Positions 7,593 to 15,814 of a DNA stretch of 40,009 nucleotides are shown in pieces; position 1 is the stretch's first letter, and each line of letters begins with the position of its first letter. The notes beneath the pieces are model-generated. The model searched no databases and had not been told where the DNA came from. It saw only the letters and a list, made by a program, of their open reading frames with translations. The DNA is from an uncultured Desulfotomaculum sp. (GTDB taxonomy: Bacteria > Bacillota > Desulfotomaculia > Desulfotomaculales > Desulfotomaculaceae): contig CAMKDG010000017.1 in the NCBI GenBank assembly GCA_946411205.1, positions 1-40,009 of the forward strand. Direction: 5' to 3'. The translations under genes and the position numbers were made by a program.

Positions 7593-8669
7593 TTATAGGC
7601 TGCACTGGGCCAGGCCCTTGCGAATTTTTTCTCCCACCGGTCCGGAACGCAGACCAGCCAGTTGATCCAGAACATTCTGTCGGTCATCTGCCAAAGTATC
7701 GCTGGTATAGCCCAGACTGGCAGCAGCATTGATGCCGGCTAGAGCACCCTCCATCATGGCAGCAGAAGCTTCTTCAATACCAGAAACGTCACCTGCCACG
7801 TAAAGGCCCGCTACCGATGTTTCCAATTGCTCATTGCGTAAGGGCACATTGCCTCCCAGTTCCGGCACAAAGATCATTTGGCAGCCGGCTTGCCATAACA
7901 ATTCAGTCAGAGGGGTAAGACCTACTGACAGACAGATGACATCGGCCTCAATTTCTTTTTCGCTACCTGGGATCGGTTGCCAGTTATCGTCCAACTGAGC
8001 AATGACTGCCCTCTTCACTTCACCTTCACCCTCGGCCCGCAGGATGGTATGTCGGGTATAAATGGGTACCCCGGCACGGACTACTTTAGCAGCGTGCACC
8101 CAGTAAGCACCAATGCGGGGTGCACCCTCAATGATGGCAGCTACTTCTACTCCGGCCTGTAGCAATTGATAGCTTACAATCACGCCAATATTGCCAGCCC
8201 CAACCATTAACACCCGCTTACCGGGCTTTACTCCGAATACATTAACCAAGGTTTGTACGGCTCCAGCACCGTAGACCCCAGGTAAGTCATTATTAGGGAA
8301 AAGTAAGGTTTTTTCTGCTCCTCCGGTAGCAACAATAAAACGCTCTGGTTTGATCGCCATGATTTTTCCGGCCTGTTCTACCAGCAGAACCCCGTCCTCA
8401 TAGTGGCCCAGAGCGGTGGCTTCCGTTAATACTTCAATTTTTTCATTAGCCATGACCTCATTAGCCAACTCCAAAGCAATATCAATACCGCGCTCTGATG
8501 CCCTTTGTTGCTTGGAACCAAAAAAACGGTGAGTTTGCTTGATCAATTGACCACCTAAATAATCGTTACGGTCAATTAAAATCACCTGGGCTCCCAGTTT
8601 AGAAGCATTAAGAGCTGCCGCTAGACCTGCCGGGCCACCCCCAACAATAGCAATCTCTATTTGTCTCAC
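7593..8669 (-). CDS. NAD(P)/FAD-dependent oxidoreductase subunit (HcnB / PDH-alpha N-terminal part)
   Basis: This 358-aa two-dinucleotide-domain flavoprotein has GGGPAG (residues 10-15) for FAD and VGAGNIG (156-162) for NAD(P). The FAD-contact segment GLYVAGDVSGIEEASAAMMEG follows near residue 290. It corresponds to the central part of HcnB, sarcosine oxidase alpha and archaeal proline dehydrogenase alpha. It lacks the N-terminal 2Fe-2S and C-terminal BFD domains of those longer chains, which are encoded separately on either side. The start is a GTG whose last bases overlap the upstream stop (GTGA), with a weak ribosome site, suggesting coupling to the upstream gene. Its likely role is exchange of electrons between substrate-derived flavin and NAD(H). 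Confidence 0.85.
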   Translation of the reverse strand: MRQIEIAIVGGGPAGLAAALNASKLGAQVILIDRNDYLGGQLIKQTHRFFGSKQQRASERGIDIALELANEVMANEKIEVLTEATALGHYEDGVLLVEQAGKIMAIKPERFIVATGGAEKTLLFPNNDLPGVYGAGAVQTLVNVFGVKPGKRVLMVGAGNIGVIVSYQLLQAGVEVAAIIEGAPRIGAYWVHAAKVVRAGVPIYTRHTILRAEGEGEVKRAVIAQLDDNWQPIPGSEKEIEADVICLSVGLTPLTELLWQAGCQMIFVPELGGNVPLRNEQLETSVAGLYVAGDVSGIEEASAAMMEGALAGINAAASLGYTSDTLADDRQNVLDQLAGLRSGPVGEKIRKGLAQCSL

Positions 8670-8971
8670 TTCAACTCACCCTTCCCCTTCTGGGTTTCCA
8701 CGTTCATTCCCTCACGTAGTCGTTCCACGCACACCCTTACGTTAGGTTCACCGTTCACTACCATTAAACAGGACGAACAGTTACCGATATTACAAAATAG
8801 CCCTCTGGGGCGGTGTAAGTGGCCACTCTCACGCATCGTACGAATACCTGCTGCGTGTAACGCAGCGGCAATGGTTTCCCCTTCATGACCTTCCAATTCC
8901 CTACCGTCAAAGGTAAATTTCACAATTTTTCCAGTCTGAAATTCCAGTATTGGGTGTTTTTCTATGCGCAT
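8666..8971 (-). CDS. [2Fe-2S] ferredoxin-type subunit (HcnA / SoxA N-terminal type)
   Basis: This 101-aa protein is a plant-type [2Fe-2S] domain of the HcnA/Fer2_4 family. Its ligands are C60, C65 and C68 in FCNIGNCSSC and C81 in NVRVC. The preceding HLHRPRGLFCNIG is characteristic of the N-terminal domain of sarcosine oxidase alpha and of HcnA. It is the first gene of the five-gene operon. GGAGGT lies before the AUG, and a strong -24/-12 promoter is centred about 35 bases upstream of it. Confidence 0.87.
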   Translation of the reverse strand: MRIEKHPILEFQTGKIVKFTFDGRELEGHEGETIAAALHAAGIRTMRESGHLHRPRGLFCNIGNCSSCLMVVNGEPNVRVCVERLREGMNVETQKGKGELK

Positions 8972-8999
8972 GGACGATACCTCCTTAGTTAATTAACAA

Positions 9000-9014
9000 G
9001 CAATTTTTATGCCA
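9000..9014 (-). promoter_or_regulatory. Sigma-54 (-24/-12) promoter of the dehydrogenase operon
   Basis: The minus strand reads TGGCATAAAAATTGC. It matches the sigma-54 consensus TGGCAY-N5-TTGC with exact GG-to-GC spacing and is followed by T. It lies 28 bases before the first gene of the operon, and a sigma-54 activator gene is the next gene upstream. Confidence 0.88.
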
Positions 9015-9125
9015 AATTGTCCAATAGTCTCCCACCAAGGAACACCATAGTTAATACCAGCAACTATAAACCTTATTGTTGAGCTATTCTTAAAAAAGCA
9101 ACAATTAAAAGAATATTGTATACAT

Positions 9126-9159
9126 AAAAGAAGACACGTATATGTACGTATCTTCTTTT
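9126..9159. terminator. Terminator hairpin after the sigma-54 activator gene
   Basis: Arms AAAAGAAGA (9126-9134) and TCTTCTTTT (9151-9159), with inner ACGTA/TACGT and one mismatch, enclose a TATG loop. The A-rich and T-rich arm ends give a U-rich tail on the minus strand. It would separate the activator transcript from the operon downstream. Confidence 0.65.
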
Positions 9160-9186
9160 CAAATTACATTACTTTTGTCCAATCAC

Positions 9187-9227
9187 TTGTACACATTGTC
9201 GTTTTTTCTGACAGTGTTGTTTGTACA
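9187..9227. promoter_or_regulatory. Candidate activator binding region upstream of the sigma-54 promoter
   Basis: Two direct TTGTACA heptamers (9187-9193, 9221-9227) flank a dyad CATTGTC...GACAGTG (9194-9200, 9210-9216; one mismatch). The block lies about 175-215 bases upstream of the -24/-12 element, the usual range for an enhancer-binding protein. The assignment is inference. Confidence 0.35.
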
Positions 9228-9271
9228 GGTATAGATTCAATGCAAAAGTTTAGGTTCAGGTTTAGTTATGG

Positions 9272-11002
9272 CTACATGATGCCTAACTGATGCATCTTAT
9301 AGTAAAGGGTACTCCTGGGAATGCCCAGCATCCGTGCAGCCTCTGAACGGTTGCCATTAACCTGTTTGAGCGTGCGAATAATTAATTCTCGCTCGGTTTG
9401 TTCGGTAACTGAAGCCAGACCCACGGTGCTATTTATCTGATCCTGACGTGAACCCAACTTTAAGGTGTCTGGAATGGAGCTTTCCAGTACAGTATCCTCT
9501 TCTGTTAAGATGACCATTCTTTCGATGATATTCTTTAATTGCCGGATATTTCCGGGCCAAGGATAAGCCAGGAAGGTCGCCATAACCCCTGGTTCCAACT
9601 TGCTAATCTGCTTATGATAGAGTTGGCTGAATTCCTGCAAAAATAGATATACCAGTTCTGGAAGATCTTCTCGTCTTTCCCGTAAAGGCGGTATTTCTAA
9701 GGAAACTACATTTAAGCGATAATATAAATCCTCACGGAAAGTACCGTTAGCCATCATCTCTTCCAGAGAACGGTTGGTGGCAGCAATAATTCTCACATCC
9801 ACCTTGAAGGGGGTGGTGCCACCCACCCGGAAAAAGATACCGTCCTGCAGTACCCGCAGAAGTTTCACCTGCATATCCAAAGGCAATTCGCCAATTTCAT
9901 CCAAGAACAGGGTACCACCATCAGCCATTTCAAAAATACCAGCTTTACCTTTTCTATCTGCTCCGGTAAAGGCTCCGCTTTCATAGCCAAACATTTCACT
10001 TTCAAAAAGGCTGGGTGGGATGGCAGCACAATTGATCACACAAAATCTTTTCGCTACCCTGGAACTGGCATCGTGTATGGCTTTGGCAAACAGCTCCTTG
10101 CCAGTACCGCTTTCTCCTCTCAGGAGTACCACAGCGTTGGTAACAGCAGCTTTTCTCGCCATATTGATTAATTCGACCAGGCGTTTATTATGACCTTTGA
10201 TGGTTGCAAAGGGATTCTTGTTGCTACTGGATATCTCATGAATCTCATTTTCCAATCGCTGTACTTGCGCACTGGCCTGATTAAGTTTGTAGTTTAATTG
10301 AACAATTTCTGTAACATTTTTCTCTGCCGTTACACCGCCGATTACTTTAGGTCCTAAACGCACTGGCGTAGCATTAATTAAAACATGGGTACCTTCCACT
10401 GGTTGATGAGGTAACGAACGAATTTCCTGCCAATCCTTATTCACTTTGGTTACCACTAGATTAGAAAAGAACTTATGAACAGGTTGTCCAATAATGTCTT
10501 GATCCTTTATACCATAGAGTTCTTCGGCCCTACTATTCCAGGTTACAACAATATCATTACTGTCAACTATACAGATGGCCTCATCTACTGTTTCAACCAC
10601 TGCATTAATGCGGGCTTCGGTTTCACAAAGCTTTAAGGCTAGATTATGGAATACTTGGTCATAAGACAATACCCCTAGGACCTTTCCCCTTGCATTACGA
10701 CAAACCAAGGCATGATACCGTAATTCTGGTAGGAAAGCCAAAATCTCCCTATCCAGATCATCTTCATCCAGGGTAGAGAAATCCCTTTTCATAACTTGTT
10801 GAACTAAAACATCTGATTCCAGCTTGCGGTTAATTGCATCTTTCCAGAGTAACACACCAACGAGCCTATCCTTCTCCATAGCCAGTACCACAGGACGATT
10901 GGGGACACCCTTTTCCCTAACTTCACCAATGGTAGTAACAGGCGTAACATGAAGGAGCTCTTTATATAACATATCTTTAACTGTCAAGAATCCTTTGTGC
11001 AT
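9272..11002 (-). CDS. Sigma-54-dependent transcriptional activator with CBS and PAS domains
   Basis: This 576-aa enhancer-binding protein activates sigma-54 RNA polymerase by ATP hydrolysis. The N terminus (about 1-115) looks like a pair of CBS modules (FLTVKDML, LVGVLLWKDAI, VLGVLSYDQV). A PAS domain follows (about 120-230, with VVTWNSRAEELYGI) and then a short coiled linker. The AAA+ domain has Walker A GESGTGKE, the sigma-54 contact loop GAFTGA in [12 protein letters not shown], and [14 protein letters not shown]. The C terminus is a Fis-type helix-turn-helix ([19 protein letters not shown]). The AUG at 11002 is preferred to the in-frame AUG at 11032, which lies in a hairpin arm without a ribosome site. 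It most likely controls the adjacent operon at 8971. Its ligand, sensed by CBS or PAS, is unknown. Confidence 0.9.
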   Translation of the reverse strand: MHKGFLTVKDMLYKELLHVTPVTTIGEVREKGVPNRPVVLAMEKDRLVGVLLWKDAINRKLESDVLVQQVMKRDFSTLDEDDLDREILAFLPELRYHALVCRNARGKVLGVLSYDQVFHNLALKLCETEARINAVVETVDEAICIVDSNDIVVTWNSRAEELYGIKDQDIIGQPVHKFFSNLVVTKVNKDWQEIRSLPHQPVEGTHVLINATPVRLGPKVIGGVTAEKNVTEIVQLNYKLNQASAQVQRLENEIHEISSSNKNPFATIKGHNKRLVELINMARKAAVTNAVVLLRGESGTGKELFAKAIHDASSRVAKRFCVINCAAIPPSLFESEMFGYESGAFTGADRKGKAGIFEMADGGTLFLDEIGELPLDMQVKLLRVLQDGIFFRVGGTTPFKVDVRIIAATNRSLEEMMANGTFREDLYYRLNVVSLEIPPLRERREDLPELVYLFLQEFSQLYHKQISKLEPGVMATFLAYPWPGNIRQLKNIIERMVILTEEDTVLESSIPDTLKLGSRQDQINSTVGLASVTEQTERELIIRTLKQVNGNRSEAARMLGIPRSTLYYKMHQLGIM

Positions 11003-11027
11003 ATAATCACCAGATCCTACTTTTATT

Positions 11028-11059
11028 GGCATATCGGTAAGTCCGATATGCCTAAGGGC
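11028..11059 (-). repeat. Inverted-repeat element upstream of the activator gene, copy 2
   Basis: A perfect 10-bp stem (11028-11037 with 11043-11052) with 5-base loop TAAGT is followed by TAAGGGC. The 15-base core at 11045-11059 is identical to that at 3115-3129. The hairpin ends 25 bases before the activator start codon, nearly the same spacing as the korC copy. Confidence 0.75.
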
Positions 11060-11076
11060 AAACTAAGCTTACTTGT

Positions 11077-11130
11077 GCCCTTCAGGGTACGCCAGTGTCT
11101 AAAGACTTGGCGCACCCTGAAGGGCAGTTT
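11077..11130. repeat. Large hairpin between livF and the activator gene
   Basis: Arms 11077-11088 and 11114-11125 pair over 12 bp (GCCCTTCAGGGT with ACCCTGAAGGGC), and inner CGCCA/TGGCG adds 5 bp. A TTTTT run follows on the plus strand only. On the minus strand, where the genes are, the stem is followed by an AGGGC-containing segment that could re-pair with a later GCCCTT. Confidence 0.75.
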
Positions 11131-11152
11131 TTCTAATCTATAGTATACTCCG

Positions 11153-11860
11153 TTATTCTCCTAAATAGGCCTTTTGTACCTGTGGGTCATTGGCCAAATC
11201 TTGGGCCACTCCGCTCAACACCACTTCCCCGGTTTCCAGAACATAGGCACGGTTGGCAATAGATAATGCCATATGGGCATTTTGCTCTACCAATAAAATG
11301 GTGGTACCGGACTGATTAATCTCCTTAATAATGTTAAAAATCTCTTGCACCAGCATGGGAGCCAAACCCATGGAGGGTTCATCCAATAACAACAAAGTAG
11401 GCTTAGACATCAATGCTCTACCCATAGCCAACATCTGCTGTTCACCACCGGAGAGGGTACCCGATAACTGTCCCTTGCGTTCTTCCAAACGTGGAAAACG
11501 TTCAAATACTTTTTTAATATCCAGTTTAATGTTAGCTTTATCGTTTCTGCTATAGGCACCCATTTCAAGGTTTTCCAGTACAGTCATCCTAGTAAATACC
11601 CGGCGTCCTTCGGGTACCTGGCTGAGTCCCAGATTGACAATTTGGTGAGGTGGTAGTTTGATAATGTCTTGCCCTTTATAGGAGATGGATCCCGTATGAG
11701 GACGAATTAGTCCCGAGATGGTGCGCAGGGTGGTGGTTTTACCGGCACCGTTGGCTCCAATTAAAGCCACAATTTCACCTTGATCGACCTGACAGGAAAC
11801 TCCTTTCAAAGCCCGTATCGCCCCATAAGAAACGTGTATATCATTTATTTCAAGCATCAT
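11153..11860 (-). CDS. livF: Branched-chain amino-acid-type ABC transporter ATP-binding protein LivF (set 1)
   Basis: This 235-aa ABC ATPase is the LivF half of the importer's motor. It has Walker A GANGAGKTT, the LivF-type signature LSGGEQQMLAMGRALM, Walker B LLLDEPSMGLAP and the switch His in LLVEQNAHMA. It is the last gene of transporter set 1. The AUG follows the livG stop codon TAG by three bases, and AGGAAG lies upstream. A second AUG directly follows the first. The paralogue at 17723 is closely similar. LIV-type systems also carry other hydrophobic or polar amino acids, urea and amides, so the substrate is open. Confidence 0.9.
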   Translation of the reverse strand: MMLEINDIHVSYGAIRALKGVSCQVDQGEIVALIGANGAGKTTTLRTISGLIRPHTGSISYKGQDIIKLPPHQIVNLGLSQVPEGRRVFTRMTVLENLEMGAYSRNDKANIKLDIKKVFERFPRLEERKGQLSGTLSGGEQQMLAMGRALMSKPTLLLLDEPSMGLAPMLVQEIFNIIKEINQSGTTILLVEQNAHMALSIANRAYVLETGEVVLSGVAQDLANDPQVQKAYLGE

Positions 11861-11863
11861 GGC

Positions 11864-12634
11864 CTAGCCCACTTCCTTTCCCAAATAAGCGGCAATAACG
11901 GCAGGGTTGCTTTTAATTTCAGCAGGAGAACCTGCTGCTATTTTTCTGCCATAGTCTAAAACCATAATGCGATCGGACAAATTCATCACAAATTTCATAT
12001 CGTGTTCCACCAAAAAGATGGTCAGTCCTTTGTCTTGAATTTTGCGAATCATACTCATAAGAGTTTGCTTTTCTTGAGGATTCATACCCGCAGCTGGTTC
12101 ATCCAATAGAATCAGTTTAGGATTACTGGCCATGGCCCGGGCAATCTCTAAACGGCGCTGCTCCCCATAGGGTAAGTTCTTAGCCAGTTCGTCAGACTTA
12201 TGGTCTAGTTCGAGTAATTTCAAGGCTTCCATAGATTCCTCGGTAATCGCTCTTTCCTCAGATTTCACCCCTGGACCCCGTAAAAGCGCTCCTAAAAAAC
12301 CTGCCTTAGTACGACAATGTCTGCCAATTTTTACATTGTCAAGTACGGTCATTTCACTAAACAGGCGAATATTCTGAAAGGTTCTGGCAATTCCCATCTC
12401 AGTTATCAAATGAGGCTTAAATCCATTAATCGGTGTGTCACAAAAACGAATTTCACCACCGGTAGGCGGATAAATCCCCGTGATAAGGTTAAAGATCGTG
12501 CTTTTTCCGGCACCGTTTGGGCCAATGAGGGCACGAATGGTGCCTTCTTCTATTTTCATATCCACACTGTCTACGGCAGTCAGGCCACCGAAACGGATGG
12601 TTACATTGTCCATTTCTAAAATTGTCTTTGACAT
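11864..12634 (-). CDS. livG: Branched-chain amino-acid-type ABC transporter ATP-binding protein LivG (set 1)
   Basis: This 256-aa ABC ATPase pairs with LivF. It has Walker A GPNGAGKST, the LivG-specific signature LPYGEQRRLEIARAMA, Walker B LILLDEPAAGMNP and EHDMKFVM. The family's C-terminal tail ends AAYLGKEVG. The frame is open further upstream, but AUG 12634 is used because GGAGGTGAGGG precedes it and the protein then starts at the usual first strand. The 3-prime end nearly touches livF. The 5-prime end is 13 bases from the livM stop codon. Confidence 0.9.
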   Translation of the reverse strand: MSKTILEMDNVTIRFGGLTAVDSVDMKIEEGTIRALIGPNGAGKSTIFNLITGIYPPTGGEIRFCDTPINGFKPHLITEMGIARTFQNIRLFSEMTVLDNVKIGRHCRTKAGFLGALLRGPGVKSEERAITEESMEALKLLELDHKSDELAKNLPYGEQRRLEIARAMASNPKLILLDEPAAGMNPQEKQTLMSMIRKIQDKGLTIFLVEHDMKFVMNLSDRIMVLDYGRKIAAGSPAEIKSNPAVIAAYLGKEVG

Positions 12635-12647
12635 TCCCTCACCTCCA

Positions 12648-13547
12648 TCAGTTAGCCCCGCCGGACGCGGAAGTGTCTGAAGTTTGCACTTTCTTTTTAG
12701 CAAATAAACGGCTTAATTTCACGCCACCCAGTAATCCTCTGGGACGAACGATCATCATAAAGACCATTAGCAAACCGTAAATCATCATGCGATAATCAGC
12801 TACAAAACGTAAAAATTCAGGAGCTAAAGTTAAAACGGTGGTTCCCAAAATGGCACCGGGAATACTACCTAATCCACCTAACACGATAAAAGCTAAGAAA
12901 TCAAAGGATTTTACAAAACCAAAGTCCTGCGGATTAAGGTATTGAATTAAATGTGCATATAGGCCGCCGCCGACACCTGCAAAAAAGGTCCCCAGGGCAA
13001 AGGCAGTAATCTTAGTTTTCGTTATATTAATACCCATGGATTCGGCTGCAATTTCATCTTCACGGATGGCGATTAGAGATCGGCCAAAACGAGAATTCTC
13101 TAATCGAAACATAGATAAAATGGTGAAAAAGACCAAAATAATTACCATCGTTAGTGAAGTGGAACGAGGTATTCCTGCTAAACCTAAAGCACCGCCAGTA
13201 ATTTTCATGTTTAAAAAGACAACCCTCACGATTTCACCAAATCCTAAGGTAGCAATACCTAAATAGTCTCCGCTTAAGCGTAAGGTTGGATAGCCCAACA
13301 AAATACCCCAGATAGCCGTCATGAGACCGGCTGCTAAGAGGGCCACTACAAAAGGAAGCTGTAGTTTAAGGCTAATAATAGCAGATGTGTAAGCTCCAAT
13401 GCTTAAAAAAGCAGCATGACCAAAGGAGAGTTGTCCAGTAACACCGGTAATCAGGTTTAACCCGAGAGCAGCTATCAGGTAGATACCCAGCATGGTTAAT
13501 ACCTGTATATAATAATCATTCAAAAACATGCTGAAAATACTATCCAT
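12648..13547 (-). CDS. livM: Branched-chain amino-acid-type ABC transporter permease LivM (set 1)
   Basis: This 299-aa integral membrane protein has eight or more hydrophobic segments. Family landmarks are LNLITGVTGQLSFGHAAFLSIGAYT near residues 30-55, LRLSGDYLGIATLGFGEIVR near 110-130, and VLGGLGSIPGAILGT in the second half. It forms the channel with LivH. AGGTTAG precedes the AUG and the gene follows livH by nine bases. The C terminus is basic and cytoplasmic. Confidence 0.9.
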   Translation of the reverse strand: MDSIFSMFLNDYYIQVLTMLGIYLIAALGLNLITGVTGQLSFGHAAFLSIGAYTSAIISLKLQLPFVVALLAAGLMTAIWGILLGYPTLRLSGDYLGIATLGFGEIVRVVFLNMKITGGALGLAGIPRSTSLTMVIILVFFTILSMFRLENSRFGRSLIAIREDEIAAESMGINITKTKITAFALGTFFAGVGGGLYAHLIQYLNPQDFGFVKSFDFLAFIVLGGLGSIPGAILGTTVLTLAPEFLRFVADYRMMIYGLLMVFMMIVRPRGLLGGVKLSRLFAKKKVQTSDTSASGGAN

Positions 13548-13556
13548 AGCTCTAAC

Positions 13557-14429
13557 CTACACTTTCTTCTGGATTGGACGTCCTAGCAAACCCGTTGGGC
13601 GGAACAGTAAGACAATAATCAGTAAAGTAAATGCGATAGCATCCTTATACGTATCAAAACCGCCAGCAATCCCTAATGTTTCAGCAACTCCTATAAAGAG
13701 ACCTCCCAACATAGCTCCGGGAATACTACCAATACCACCCAGTACCGCCGCGCAAAAGGCTTTTAAGCCGGCTGAAACACCCATAAAGGGAGATACAGAA
13801 TTAAAATATAGTCCGACCAGCACACCACCTGCAGCGGCCAGAGAAGAACCTATGGCAAAGGTAAAGGATATTACCCGGTTGACGTTAATTCCCATTAACG
13901 CACTGGTGTCATAATCTTCGGAAGCTGCCCGCATGGCTTTGCCAATTTTCACATATTTTACAATAAAATGAAGTCCTGCCATTAATAAGCTGGCAACCAC
14001 CAGAATGATAATTTGCACCTTACTAATTTCAATAGGTCCTAGTTTATAGAGGGCATCTTCCATGACATGAGGAAAAGGAATTGGCTGAGGGCCTTTAATT
14101 TTAGTCATTAAGGTCTGCAAAAAAATGGAAAGCCCAATGGCAGAAATAAGTGGCGCCAGACGCGTGGAACGACGTAAAGGGCGGTAGGCAAAGCGTTCTA
14201 TGGTAACCCCCATAATCACACAAGCTAGCATAGCTGCTGCCAAAGAAATAACTAATCCCTGTTGAAAAACAGTTATCATGAATACCCCGACGAAAGCCCC
14301 AACCATATAAATTTCTCCATGGGCAAAGTTGATCAATTGTATTATACCATACACCATGGTATAACCCAGGGCTATCAGTGCATAGGTAGCACCAAGTGTT
14401 ATTCCGTTCAGTATTTGCTGCGATAGCAT
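13557..14429 (-). CDS. livH: Branched-chain amino-acid-type ABC transporter permease LivH (set 1)
   Basis: This 290-aa membrane permease has the family N terminus ILNGITLGATYALIALGYTMVYG and INFAHGEIYMVGAF, then IERFAYRPLR and a C-terminal AVLGGIGSIPGAMLGG. The AUG at 14429 with AAAGGATGG upstream is chosen over an earlier AUG at 14459. Between the binding-protein gene and this gene is a hairpin (14465-14491), which probably lowers permease expression relative to the binding protein. Confidence 0.9.
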   Translation of the reverse strand: MLSQQILNGITLGATYALIALGYTMVYGIIQLINFAHGEIYMVGAFVGVFMITVFQQGLVISLAAAMLACVIMGVTIERFAYRPLRRSTRLAPLISAIGLSIFLQTLMTKIKGPQPIPFPHVMEDALYKLGPIEISKVQIIILVVASLLMAGLHFIVKYVKIGKAMRAASEDYDTSALMGINVNRVISFTFAIGSSLAAAGGVLVGLYFNSVSPFMGVSAGLKAFCAAVLGGIGSIPGAMLGGLFIGVAETLGIAGGFDTYKDAIAFTLLIIVLLFRPTGLLGRPIQKKV

Positions 14430-14464
14430 AGAACCATCCTTTCTATCGGGATTAAACAAGGATT

Positions 14465-14491
14465 GCAGCCATTACGAATCGCAATGGCCGC
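14465..14491 (-). promoter_or_regulatory. Intra-operon hairpin between livK and livH (set 1)
   Basis: GCAGCCATTA and its partner form a stem of at least 10 pairs with two G-U pairs around a 7-base loop. Only a weak U-rich tail follows. Such hairpins commonly protect the upstream binding-protein message or cause partial termination. The role here is inferred from position. Confidence 0.5.
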
Positions 14492-14525
14492 AACCATTTA
14501 AAAAAGATTTTTTCACCAGGGAAAA

Positions 14526-15722
14526 TTATTTAACTTCGATGGTATCCTTAACCGCTAACTTACCTTCTTTAACTTCTAACAAGTAGACGGGGCTTTTAAT
14601 CGGCTCCCGACTCTCGTCAAAAGTAATGGTACCGGAAACACCTTCCCAGTTTTTGGTTTTCGCCAGTTCAACACGGAATTTTTCAGGTTCATCACTATTT
14701 GCTGCCTTAATAGCATCAGCAATTAACATGACCGCGTCGTAACCCTGTACCGAGAAGTAATCGGGCTGTACGCCATTGTTACCGGCTTTGTATGCCTCGA
14801 TAAATTTCTTGGTTTTATCAGTGGATTTGGTTTCGTCAACTGCAAAGCCACAGAAGAACATGGAACCTTCAACAGCTTCGGCACCCATTTTAAGGAATAC
14901 GTCAGACATCAGGCCATCACCGCCAACCAGAACGGTTTTAAGACCTTGCTTGCGTACTTCTTTCATAAACAGTGCACCCTCGGTATAGTAGCCAGTGAAG
15001 ATAATACCGTCGGCTTTTTTATCCTTGATAGCAGTAACCTGGGCGGCAAAATTCTGGTCGCCATCCTGAATGCTTTGTTCTCCAACGATCTCCATTTTGT
15101 TTTCGATCAAAGCCTGTTTAAACAAATCAGTCAGACCAACGCTGAAATCATTGTTCATGGAAGTAACAACAACCACTTTTTTCCAACCAAGTTTTTCATT
15201 CAGATATTTTGTTACCGCAGGAGCTCCTACGGAGTTTAATAATACATCACGATAGATGTAATCACCAATTTCAACTACACCGGGTCCCACAGCACCCGCG
15301 GATAATAAGACAACTTTGTTTTGTTGGGCAATCGGTGCTGCCGCTTTGGTAATACCGGTAGTAGGATCTCCAATAATGGCAACTACTTTATCACGGGTAA
15401 TGAGTTTCTGAGTAACAGTAGTACCCTCGGAAACTTTACTGCCATGATCTTCTTCTACAATCTCAATTTTTTTGCCCAGTAAGCCACCTGCTGAGTTGAT
15501 ATCTTCCACGGCCATTTTTATACCCTTTAAGGTTTCAACACCATAGGCTGCGTGTCCACCGGTTTTAGCTCCCAGGAAACCAATTTTGATGGTTCCACCA
15601 CCAGTTGCAGCTTTCTCACCCTCAGCCTGTTTCTTCTCTTCGCCGCTGCCACCGCAGCCGGTTAAGAGCAGGGCTGTAATCATTAAAGCGCTGAGAATAA
15701 GGCAAATTTTGCTTTTTTTCAT
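14526..15722 (-). CDS. livK: ABC transporter substrate-binding lipoprotein, LivK/Peripla_BP_6 type (set 1)
   Basis: This 398-aa extracellular binding protein opens with a lipoprotein signal peptide ending LLTGC (Cys23 would be lipidated). The type I periplasmic-binding fold follows: TIKIGFLGAKTGGHAAYGVETLKGIKMAVEDINSAGG, then EIVEEDHGSKVSEG and AIIGDPTTGITKAAAPIA. The ligand-facing loops are close to but not the same as in the second copy at 21104. It leads the livK-H-M-G-F operon and lies 92 bases downstream of a sigma-54 activator gene. GGGAG lies upstream of the start. No -24/-12 promoter is visible before it. Confidence 0.9.
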   Translation of the reverse strand: MKKSKICLILSALMITALLLTGCGGSGEEKKQAEGEKAATGGGTIKIGFLGAKTGGHAAYGVETLKGIKMAVEDINSAGGLLGKKIEIVEEDHGSKVSEGTTVTQKLITRDKVVAIIGDPTTGITKAAAPIAQQNKVVLLSAGAVGPGVVEIGDYIYRDVLLNSVGAPAVTKYLNEKLGWKKVVVVTSMNNDFSVGLTDLFKQALIENKMEIVGEQSIQDGDQNFAAQVTAIKDKKADGIIFTGYYTEGALFMKEVRKQGLKTVLVGGDGLMSDVFLKMGAEAVEGSMFFCGFAVDETKSTDKTKKFIEAYKAGNNGVQPDYFSVQGYDAVMLIADAIKAANSDEPEKFRVELAKTKNWEGVSGTITFDESREPIKSPVYLLEVKEGKLAVKDTIEVK

Positions 15723-15814
15723 CTCTTTTTCTCTGCTCCCTTTCTAATTTTTTGTACAGTTATTGATTATTCGACTAAAAGCTTCAATCACCTCCTAGAA
15801 AAGATAAGAATACT

